Of a DNA stretch of 64,000 bases, positions 32,723 through 42,059 are shown piece after piece. Position numbers and translations under genes: made by a program. The notes below the pieces were generated by a model that was given only the letters and a program-made list of their open reading frames with translations, was not told where the DNA came from and made no database searches. Location of the stretch: contig NMRB01000347.1 of the NCBI GenBank assembly GCA_002633025.1, positions 302,080 to 366,079 on the forward strand, in the 5' to 3' direction. The stretch comes from Notospermus geniculatus (Eukaryota; Nemertea; Pilidiophora; Heteronemertea; Lineidae). How positions within the stretch are numbered: position 1 is the first letter of the stretch; the number at the start of each line of letters is the position of its first letter.

Positions 32723-35700
32723 ATGTCTGAAGGCTTCGGCAAGAGTGATTTTTACCAGTTTACCAGTGAAAGTAGTGGAATGCGGCTGCCTCAGTCACAG
32801 CCCAAGGTTTTAACAGCAGTTGGGCGTGGACGAGGGCGGGGAAGAGCAAGCGATGAAACGCCAGGAGGAGAAAATCATCAACAGTTCAAAATAGTTCAAC
32901 CCCCACCACAGCCTCAAAGCCAAATGCAGCCCTATCCTGTAGGCCTAACAGCCCCTGTTAAGAATATAGCATTCGAGCATGCTCTGGCTGTAAAGAAAGA
33001 ACAGGGGTTGAGAAAATATGACACGGATCCCTTAGCAACTGCAGTACGGCAGGCACAGAAACCTTTCAAGGATCATAGAAATGCTCAGATGGAATCTGAG
33101 AGGAGGCGAGCAGAGCAGAAGTATATACCAGGCCTAACTGCAAGACCAGAAGAACTGGAACCACCACCAGGCCTGATTGACAAAGCAAAAATCCCAAAGA
33201 AAGTGCCACCAGAGCTCATTAAAGCATTTCTGAACGGAAGCAAGCATCCAGTGAGTGCCATCATGGAATATTCGTCCATGGTGAGGGCCGAGACGGCATT
33301 CAACGAGGCATGTGTTGATAGGCCCTCGTACAGTGCCAAGTTTGCTTGTGTCTGTACGGTGAATGGAATATCATACCCACAGGGCACGGGATCAACAAAA
33401 AAGGAAGCTAAGACTGAAGCTGCAAAAATAGCATTCACCGCCATTCTTGGCATTGAAGATGATGACGTTGATGAAGGGGGTAAGTTCGCTCGGTAGTATC
33501 TGTTGTCTTTCTGTCGAATCGGAATGGAGTCTGGGTATTTGAATTTCAGTTTTCAATGTTGCCATGAGACATTGACGATCTATTTTCTTGTGACTTCTTT
33601 CTAGAATGTGACACCATGATATATGATTCATATGGTCGCTGTGTACAACTGGACACAACAACACCAATTACTGGGCCCCTCCCTCCTCCTGTAACAGCTA
33701 AGAATTTAGCCGCACTGCCGATGGAAATGTTAGCCAATCCAATCAGCAAATTGGCAGAATACTGTCAGCAAATCCGCATGCCGTACACGCTGACTGTTCA
33801 TGATGGCTGGGATGAAAACATGTAAGTATGCAAATAATTCGCCATCGGAGTTAAAGCATTTACCTGACACCTGAGTTTAATGCCTGGTATTGTGTTTCTA
33901 GGAAGACTCACTTACTTCCTCGCATTGTATTTCCAGGAAGCCTCAGTATACAGCTGCCGTGCTTGTCAAAAATGAACCAATTGCATCTGGTATAGGAAAA
34001 AACAAGAAAGATGCCAAGAAGCTTGCTTGTAGTCAGGCCTTGGTTGTGTTGCAGACTGGTCAGGTAAGATGACTTTCACATAATGGTGAAAGATATTTGT
34101 TTCTCAAATGTGGTTGCCTTCTGAATAATGAAATTCCACAACGGTTCAAATCAGGAATAGTTAAGGCCTTCACCGGTATTTGTTCATTGGTAAGTGAACA
34201 TTGAAAAGGACTAGAATTGAAAGTAACTTACGCATGTTTGAATAGCTGCTACAAGTATCAACATTAGGTCTTGATTCTTGAAAATGGTGGGGATTGATTG
34301 TAACTATCAACACTTGTCTTCCAGGTTCAGTTGTGTGACCCAGATGAGGGTGTCACACATCACATGAGCATGGCTCTAATGTCACATAAAATACAAGCGA
34401 AACTTCTCAAGAAATCACCAAATGAATTCTGGGGAGGGAAGACTCTCGCAGTTTTTATAATCAAACTTAGTAAGTTAAGGCTTCTTCCCAGATTCCCTTG
34501 GTCAGTTGAGTGTGCTGATAGCAATGAAATCGACCCTTCTTCTGCTTTTGGTAATGACCATCCAACAAGTAAATGTCATCCACCAAAGAGCCAGATTTGC
34601 TGTCATTGTGTCAGTGGTCATCAGGGGACAGATCTGTGGGATGTGTTCTGACCTTCTCTTAACATCCCCCACGGTTGTGGCTCGGACTCCTAGTCTCCTT
34701 AGATCATGCACTATCCCATGTTATAATGTCATCTTGAAACCTTTTACCTTATCTTCTCAAGGTGACAAAGACGGTGGACATGTGGCCTCATTCGGGACAG
34801 GTTGCTCAAGTTTATATTCCGGAAAGATGACGATGGATGGTAGAAGTTTAATTGATGGTCATGCAGAGGTTGTAGCAAGGAGAGGTCTGATCAGATACTT
34901 CCATCGAAAGATTAAGGAATACCACGAGAGTCCACCTTCATGTAAAGCTGCCAGTATGTTCACCCAAGAACCAAGCAGTTTCCGAATTGCTCTAAAGAAA
35001 ACCATCACACTTCATCTTTACATCAGTGATGCACCTTATGGTGATGCTTCAGCCTTCCTTGATGAGTAAGTTGCTTGGAGCTTCTCCTTAAATCTTGGAG
35101 ATCGAAGTATTGTTAGGAGGGGTCAAGGTTGTCTGGATGTAACTTCGAGTTTTTGACTTCGTCAGCGCACACAGATGAAAGGAGCGAGCACTAAGAACCA
35201 CTGGGCCCAAATCCATAAAACCTTGCTAGCTTAGTTGGTTGCTAGTTGTGTACATTGGCCTGTACAAACTGGGCACTTTAGCAGGCAACTAAGCCTAGAA
35301 AGGTTTTATGGATTTGGGCCCTGATTACCTCACGTACCGGTAATTAGAATGCTAGTCTGAAATACTTTGGTCTCTTTTCAGACCTAGTGCCCCACTTGAT
35401 CGCAACCAGGAGGAGTTGATGACCTCAGGTGCTCATTTTCCAAACTTTTCTGAAGGAGATGAGTTCATGGGCTTACTCTCTGCAATGTCAGAAAATGGTA
35501 CGTGATACTGTAAACCTGCAAAGTTTACTACCGGTACTTGTAATGTGCTGCATCCTTAATTTCCAAAGTTCTGAAGACAAGGATTCATTTTACAGACTTT
35601 TGATTTTGATGCAGTTCTGCGAATGAACAAAAATCTCTGTCTCGTCCTTGGTGAAGTTTGTGGCATTTGCTTGGTTTGGTGGAAAATTTGACAAAAATGA

Positions 35701-36755
35701 CTTTATTTTTCCTCCAGAGCAAATGGCGTCCCCGTTATGTATGAATGATGTCCCCAGTCCAACTGTAGAAACTCTCAATTCTGGTCAGCCTATAACTGTG
35801 ATGTCTGCAAGTGATAAGATCCTGAGCTGGAACGTGCTGGGTGTCCAGGGGGCCTTGTTAGGATGCTTCCTAGAACCAGTCTACATAACCTCAATTACTA
35901 TTGGTAGGTTAACATTCCTTTGTTTTGGAGATTGCTTTATACGTGTACTAGCTGAGAGGTTGCGGAGAGGTATTTCTTGATCTGTGGAGTTGTGATATCA
36001 CAGGCTGTGACTCGGCCAAGGAATTGAAGCCGTGACTTCTCAGTTTTGAGTCCAATATCCAACCACTTGTCTTTCCCTTCTTTGGGACTGCTCCAGATTG
36101 ATCCTGAATCTATATTTCTAGGTCCTGAATCATCCTCTACTTCTATCTACAGGTCAGAATTTTGATCATGGACACCAGACACGAGCTTTTTGTTGCCGTG
36201 TTGATGACAAGATAAACCAGATGCTGCCACAGGGATATAAACTAAACCATCCTAGAATGGACACTATAAGTCAGTACAGAGATGACTGGAATTGTCCTAT
36301 TGTCAACACAATGAGTGTCAACTGGATGCATGGGGATGCGGACAACCAAATAGAGGTCATTGATTGTACCACTGGGAGGAGTGTCGAAACGTGAGTGACC
36401 AGTTTATTCACTCCATTGGTTGTGAATTTGTTGAAAATGAGTTGGAGACCAAGTGTTTGAATAGAGAGATACATTAACATTACTGAAGAACTGTCTCTTA
36501 TTTTCTAGTTCACCATTTAGAACAAGTGCAGCAGGAGCAAGTCGTATCAGCAAGGCAGGATTCTTGTTCAGATACCGTGAGCTAGCTAAGGCAGCCAAGA
36601 ATCGCCGACTTTATGATGCCAAGACATATGCCGATGCCAAAAAGATGAATGAACCATATCAACAGGCCAAAAAGATATTCCGTCAACATCTGGCTGAGGC
36701 TAACTTTGGAAAATGGGTTGCAAAACCGCAGGAGTTGGAGTTTTTCACGAAGTAG
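32723..36755 (+). CDS. ADAD1: ADAD1-like (adenosine deaminase domain-containing, Tenr-type) protein
   Basis: Exons 32723-33479, 33605-33821, 33937-34063, 34325-34469, 34762-35065, 35382-35497, 35718-35903, 36153-36390 and 36509-36755 give an open frame of 779 codons. Start context is ccaccATG. The N-terminus is RG-rich (GRGRGRGRA). dsRBD1 spans about 173-244 ([35 protein letters not shown]) and dsRBD2 about 297-366 ([16 protein letters not shown]). The adenosine-deaminase domain runs from about 370 to the end. HAE is present at 449-451, but the two zinc cysteines of ADARs are lost (PCGD is PYGD at about 508, SCSD is SASD at about 586), so no deamination is expected. [11 protein letters not shown] is strongly family-like. 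In mammals ADAD1 is a germ-cell RNA-binding protein needed for spermiogenesis; that role here is inferred. Confidence 0.87.
35203..35321. mobile_element. Palindromic MITE-like hairpin in ADAD1-like intron
   Basis: Ends GGGCCCAAATCCATAAAACC and the complement GGTTTTATGGATTTGGGCCC, with arms of about 50 bp including a few mismatches. No ORF, no clear target duplication. Located between two deaminase-domain exons. Confidence 0.75.
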
Positions 36756-37184
36756 TGGAGATTGGGACTTCTCGAAGTCGTCCGAGGTGGGTGATTTTCC
36801 GACTTGCGCGTCTCCGACCTAAGCATTTTCTATGGAATGAATCTTTGGGGGAGGGGGTTTAGTTAGCCACTCAACCACTTAATATATGGGAATTATGATT
36901 CATGGTGCAACCATGGTGTCACCATGCTACCAACATATTCAAATGATCATTATCCATTGCCTCAATAGGTGTCACTAGTGGTTAAAACTATTGGAACGAA
37001 AGAGACATCCAGGTCCTGATCCAGGGGTCCTGATCCAGGAGTCAAAACCATTACGTGTCTGAACTCCCAAAAATCCAAGTTTGGTCCGTACTGCTTTTTC
37101 TTTGTTAATCCATGAAATTTATGGTCATTCGGTTTACTTTTCAAGCATTTACATCCTGTAAATATGTTGTTTTTTAAAGATATT

Positions 37185-37310
37185 GGGCTAATTTCACAAA
37201 GGTGTTTAAGACTTAGATGCATGTAACTTCACTAAATGCACGCACTTCCACCATGCATTTGACGAAGTTACATGCATCTAAGTCTTAAACACCCTTTGTG
37301 AAATCGGCCC
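37185..37310. mobile_element. 126-bp palindromic MITE with ATT flanks
   Basis: Ends GGGCTAATTTCACAAAGG and complement of GGGCCGATTTCACAAAGG. The arms continue through GTGTTTAAGACTTAGATGCA. ATT flanks both sides (37182-37184 and 37311-37313), a likely 3-bp target duplication. Confidence 0.8.
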
Positions 37311-37386
37311 ATTGAGTTGAGAACTGTGACTGAAACTTGGCTCATTATAGGCTCTTAAGAAAATATTGGGTGATTTTGTGTAATGT

Positions 37387-37668
37387 AGGAGGAAACCGGA
37401 GCAGCCGGAGGAAACCTATGCTTTCAGAGAGGGCCGTCTCTATCACATGAGTACCAGGTCCAACCGGGGATACGAACCCAGGGGCCATTACGAAGCCTTT
37501 GCAACTTTGCGTGTACGCAAGTCAATTGTTTGGCTGCGCATGCCCTATTGTTCACTGACTGCCTTATAGTAGATTTGTGTACACGCAAAGTTGCGAAGGC
37601 TTCATAAATATGGTCCCAGGACCTCAGAGGTGACAGGCGCCAATGTTTCCATTGCATCACTCTGACAG
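37387..37668 (-). repeat. tRNA-derived SINE-like relic, split by a MITE
   Basis: ggaggaaaccggagcagccggaggaaacc on + and, on the - strand, GGGTTCGTATCCC resembling a pol III B box. Continuity resumes after the inserted hairpin as aggacctcagaggtgacagg...cactctgacagc. This matches a dispersed repeat style I know from many aquatic animal genomes; the exact family is not identified. Confidence 0.45.
37481..37617. mobile_element. Palindromic MITE nested in the tRNA-like repeat
   Basis: Arms GGCCATTACGAAGCCTTTGC and complement of GACCATATTTATGAAGCC, continuing through AACTTTGCGTGTACGCAA. CCCA may be duplicated at both borders. The host repeat reads continuously if the element is removed. Confidence 0.7.
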
Positions 37669-37890
37669 CCCAGTCATGTTGATGTCAAATGTAACAGAAA
37701 AGTTCATTGGAAACAAATGTTGATCAGACTCAAGTGAAGAGAAATCAAATTGTTACATTTTATGCTGTATTGTGTTCCTTTCGTTCCTGATCATGTTCAT
37801 GTTATAATAACCGAAGTCGTCCTCCAGAAATTTGGCAAATTTTCGATCCCAACCGGAGTCTTCTTCAGGCTGGCACTTTCGAGTCGAGCT

Positions 37891-38127
37891 NNNNNNNNNN
37901 NNNNNNNNNNNNNNNNNNNNNNNNNNNNNNNNNNNNNNNNNNNNNNNNNNNNNNNNNNNNNNNNNNNNNNNNNNNNNNNNNNNNNNNNNNNNNNNNNNNN
38001 NNNNNNNNNNNNNNNNNNNNNNNNNNNNNNNNNNNNNNNNNNNNNNNNNNNNNNNNNNNNNNNNNNNNNNNNNNNNNNNNNNNNNNNNNNNNNNNNNNNN
38101 NNNNNNNNNNNNNNNNNNNNNNNNNNN
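37891..38127. other. Assembly gap (237 N)
   Basis: Run of N between the ADAD1-like 3' flank and the 3' end of the phosphatidyltransferase gene. Confidence 0.99.
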
Positions 38128-38511
38128 TCATGGTATGTGTTGATCAGACCTTATTTATCTGAGTAGGATACCTCGATATGTTCAGTTTAATATTCTCGAT
38201 TCGGAGTGTGCATAAATTGTCCCCAGAACTAGTCTTTGTCATGTCTGAAATACTGATGTCAACTTATGTTTATGTTCTTACTCCTGCAGATGTAGATACC
38301 ACAAGAACCAATGTAAAATTTGTAGAAAAAAAACTCTTACTATCATGAAGCAAGTTGTCCATTGTTGTCGGTCGATAGCTTCAAAGATGTGTATCTTGCT
38401 GCTGTATAAAGACTCCTTGACAATCAATGTCACTGAATGTGCCTTTGTCATGTCCATCACTCCTTTCTTCTACCAAAGTAACACATAACAATGTTCTGTC
38501 ATTAAACACAC

Positions 38512-38517
38512 TTTATT
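38512..38517 (-). terminator. Poly(A) signal of the CDP-alcohol phosphatidyltransferase gene
   Basis: TTTATT on + (AATAAA on -), about 360 bp after the stop at 38880. The 38518-38879 stretch is its 3' UTR and 38128-38511 shows no gene. Confidence 0.55.
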
Positions 38518-38879
38518 CATAACAGTCACTTTGAAAAAATAAAATAAATTTAAATGAATGATATGGTATCAGGCACCTATTTCACAGACCTATATAAAAT
38601 GATCAAAAGAATGAGACCTGTCCTCTACACAAGGACGTATATTATCACTGTAAAGGTAGGTTTGAGCGCAGAATAAGCACAACTTATTGCTCTTGTATAC
38701 GTTGACTAAAAAGCACCTACCGGTACTAGTTTACTAGTTATTATGCACAACACAGAAATTCTATCCACATATATCTCGACACAAGTACAGGTAACTACAA
38801 ACTTTCATGTTGCCTCTCAGATGATACGGATGTCTGCATTGCTTTGTGAACTCTCCATAAAGATGCATTGTATTCTTGA

Positions 38880-41571
38880 TTAAGTGTGTTGTGAAGTTGC
38901 AGCCTTTGCCTTTGTATCTGGTGGTGTGTCTTGCGACAGCAGGTATGAGACATGGGTATACACACAGAAAACCTGAAAGAGATGAGAGGATTGTAAGAGA
39001 AGATTTCTGAGTCATATCGAGTGAAAATGTTGAGTTAAATAGCATTAGCAGCGTCAAGTATACATGCTCTCCTCCATGTTGTCACAAGCTGTATTGGTTT
39101 CTATACTCCAAACTCAGTCTTCTTAAAACAGTCCTCCCCACGTTTGCTCCTTGTTAAGAAATCCACCACGCCCTAGGTGGTGCAATGGTTTTAGGCTATG
39201 ACAAGCCATAGGATATTCTAATGTAGTGTATGGATAGGCGAGCTCCCCTTTATGGGACCCCGAGTTGCGTCTCCGTGGATCTCTGTATTTATAGGCAGGG
39301 ATGCGCAAGCATATCTCTCTTAGCACGTGGCTCAGGGCATTTTCAGTTCCCTGCACCTCTGTCCGCCACACAGCACTGTATAGATAGTTTTACACCCCCT
39401 GGTTCAAGTGGCCACCGAACCCAACGATGGAACAAAGTACAATAAAAAGAAGATAATAAAGAACGAACTCCCCATGTGAAATCTGTATTTTACACTAATT
39501 GGAGGTCAATGAAGACTTACCTCAACTATGAAGCAGACTGCTCTTCCAACACTTAACAATGCTATGACGAAATATTCTATGACCATTGGAATGCCTAACA
39601 CCTTGGAGAGAAATCGGCTTCTGTGTCCATACAGCCAAACGGGTAACACGTGTATACCAGCAATGGCAAAGAAACCTAGAGGACTCCTGAATCCTGGAAA
39701 CAGAGAGCAGACAGAATTGGTCTGTATGAATGACCTTGAGACTGCATCCTTGCCAAAGGTGGATCTAGGTGCGACTGATGTTTGACCTTACCTGCACTCA
39801 TCACTCCTTTGACAAGAGCTGGGGCATCGTTAAAGGCAGTTTTCCAATCAGTTCCTTTGGTGTGAGTACATACAAACACCAACCACTCAACTGCAGCAAC
39901 AAAATAGCCCCACTGAAACAGAAGAATTTCATCCTACATATTCTTTTATACAGTACAGTGCACGAAAAAATAGATTTCTATCAATTGAGGTGACATGAAG
40001 GCAATGCACAGCTTTATTTGGACAGAGCATGTAACAACCAAAAACAATGTTTTGTCCTTCCACCATGTAGATTGGTACCCGATCCTCCGCTGGTGGCGCT
40101 GGCGGGCTGGATGTAGCGGAGGATCGGTCCTGGCTACTGAGGACGGCAGAAATCTGGCTGCCGCCGGAAGTGACTAGTATCCAGTCATGACTGTACTTAG
40201 AACACGTACAACCACATGATGAAGGACCGGATACCAGTTGCAACGAGGAATCATGGTGGCGGCTGGTAAATATCAACATTGCACAGAATAAATATCGCTT
40301 TTCGCTTGCTACAAAGCGTGCCTTAGCGACAATCAATGCCAGACGAAAGACTGAGTATGGGTCCTTGAAACCAATGCATGCAAAAGCCTTAAAAAGTGCC
40401 ATAGCGAATGACACATGGCTGATTTTCCAACCGATTGTGGCAAGTCCGTTGGTTTTCGAATTGGACTCGCAGGCAGTACCGGTCTATATATTTTATATTT
40501 ATAGACCAGGGACCAGTCTATCCACCATGTTGATTTTATCCAACACTATGAAGTTGGGGACCTACCTCATACATTCTGCTCCACACCATTCCTCTCCCAA
40601 GGTTGTCTATCACAATATCAAACTGGAATGAAACGGATGAAGACATTCAATTCATGCACCAGAGGTGAAAATTGCACCAATTAAGAATCTTGCAAAATGA
40701 GAAGTCAAGCTGACTGCTAAATGCTGAGGACTGACACATGGGAAGAGCCCCAGGCTGCAAAATTCATAATACAGACAAGGTGAATTATGAACCAGCCCCT
40801 TGAGGTTTCTGACTCTGGTGATCAGGTGATGGTCCGAGTAACTTGCATACTGGAGATCACAACACTGTTATACCTACCCATGCTCCAAACGCTGATGTCT
40901 GTCCAAGTTTTCTTGCAAATAGTCCATCGAAATCTGAAATCAGTGAATTAAGGTTTCAGAGGAATTTACAGGAATGTCCAGAAGCCGCGGCTTGTCTCTC
41001 TCATCAGCCAGTAGGCCTAGGTTCATATAACTTTTGACAAACTCTTTGACAGACTCTTCCTTGTTTGACTAATATCTATCAACTTACAGTCAAGAGTAGC
41101 AGATATGATATATGCTGTCAGAAAGTAGCTTGGTGAGTGGAATGTAACATATGCAACCACCAGAAGGACCAGCCTTACATAACCTGAAATCATGAAATGG
41201 AAGCATAACCAGTCAAGTCAAAAGTTCAATTTGCGCATCTTTGGGAAGTGTTGGCTGCATCTTAGTTGTATTACGTGGTCTTGGTTTTAAAATCCCTGAG
41301 CTGTTAGGCGTAGGTCAAACCTTGGAGGAATTCCTCCAAGGTCAAACGCAACACGAAATACACTAAACTGCCAAAGGGCATAAATAGGCCTCGTGACGTG
41401 GTGCCAACCAAGGGTCCAGAAGGATGGGCATAGCCATCCATGACCATGACCATGACCATGATCATGATGATGATGTGAGTCGACAGAATAAATTCACTGC
41501 ATCCGTGCAAACTCCACACAAACATACGTACCAATGATATTTGGGACATAAAGGAGTACTTCATTGCCCAT
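38880..41571 (-). CDS. CDP-alcohol phosphatidyltransferase family membrane protein
   Basis: Seven exons read on the minus strand: 41571-41532, 41183-41088, 40933-40878, 40622-40566, 39912-39792, 39693-39521, 38972-38880 (TAA). They sum to 636 nt, 211 residues, near the size of animal phosphatidylinositol synthase (about 213). The class-I catalytic signature D-G-x2-A-R-x8-G-x3-D-x3-D is complete across exons 3-4 (DGLFAR, then FGAWFDIVID). Several hydrophobic helices surround it (VRLVLLVVAYVTF, FFAIAGIHVLPVWLYG, EYFVIALLSVG). Such enzymes transfer a phosphatidyl group from CDP-diacylglycerol to an alcohol in ER or mitochondrial membranes. The FDIVIDNLGRG region differs from my recollection of PI synthase (LDMLTDR), so the acceptor alcohol is uncertain. 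It is head-to-head with TRAF4. Confidence 0.85.
40079..40127. repeat. Short inverted repeat in intron 4 of the phosphatidyltransferase gene
   Basis: CCGATCCTCCGCT and its exact complement AGCGGAGGATCGG flank a 23-bp GC-rich loop. The surrounding 39913-40565 intron is otherwise featureless. Confidence 0.6.
41320..41341. repeat. 22-bp perfect palindrome
   Basis: ccttggaggaa followed by its exact complement. The same arm motif recurs in the hairpin at 42713-42740, on the other side of the shared promoter. Confidence 0.75.
41439..41476. repeat. Short tandem repeat (ccatga/tgatga)
   Basis: Run of ccatgaccatgaccatgacc followed by atcatgatgatgatg in intron 1 of the phosphatidyltransferase gene. 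Confidence 0.8.
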
Positions 41572-42059
41572 TCTGACACTATGATTCTAAAATCACACAC
41601 CCAGGGAAGCATTTATTGCGAGATTTTGAAGGGCAATCCACTGTACCTTCCCAGTGAATGTTGACAATCTGACACTTCACTTCCGGGTCTGTACGGTGCT
41701 GCCGCCAACGCCGAATCGTGGAACTAGGTAATGGTTGATTCCATTATTCGTTTGGGGAAATGAGATTGTCGTGCAGTTCTTACATATTCCACATAAGATG
41801 TTTATCAAATCTAGGAATTGATGAATTTATCGTTCCTATCGTAATTTATCTATGTTTGGACTATTAGACACAGAATGTGATCAAGATTTTGTCCAGAACG
41901 CAAACACCTAACTCTCGATCCCCCTTCGGAAAAAATGAGGTTGTCCCAATCAAGCTTTGACAGATCAATTACGCGGCGTTGAGTACAGTGAAGCGAACTG
42001 GGAGCAGCCTAGCCTCGCTTCGGCTTCCCGCCGGTTGTCGTTTGGCACGTGCTGTCAAA
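41572..42059. promoter_or_regulatory. Probable bidirectional promoter of the phosphatidyltransferase gene and TRAF4
   Basis: The two start codons diverge with 488 bp between them. The interval contains an ETS-type ACTTCCGG at 41679-41686 next to a GC-rich stretch, and an E-box CACGTG at 42046-42051 just before the TRAF4 ATG. Such ETS sites are common in head-to-head housekeeping promoters. Transcription starts are not determined. Confidence 0.5.

Larger units (their letters stand above)
27086..33400 (+). repeat. Long tandem block 2, copy 2
   Basis: Repeats 20735-27084. The CLUH 3' part differs by frequent SNPs and indels and lacks the MITE at 22892. The part from about 30880 to 33120 appears identical to 24560-26805. 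Confidence 0.92.
36756..37890 (+). other. ADAD1-like 3' flank with nested repeats, up to the gap
   Basis: No coding potential. It holds the hairpins at 37185 and 37481 and a tRNA-like repeat at about 37387-37668. No canonical AATAAA stands out close to the stop codon, so the transcript end is unknown. Confidence 0.5.

Noticed and set aside
33901-33936. Alternative acceptor 35 nt upstream of ADAD1-like exon 3 (gtgtttctag|gaagac, a near-duplicate of the true one)
   Set aside because: Using it would shift the frame of dsRBD2 (35 nt is not a multiple of 3).
37750-38166. Open frames across the N run
   Set aside because: Artefacts of translating N.
39929-40414. 161-codon - strand frame inside the phosphatidyltransferase gene
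   Set aside because: Overlaps the donor side of exon 5's intron; the real exons 4 and 5 lie at 40622-40566 and 39912-39792 and this frame matches nothing known.
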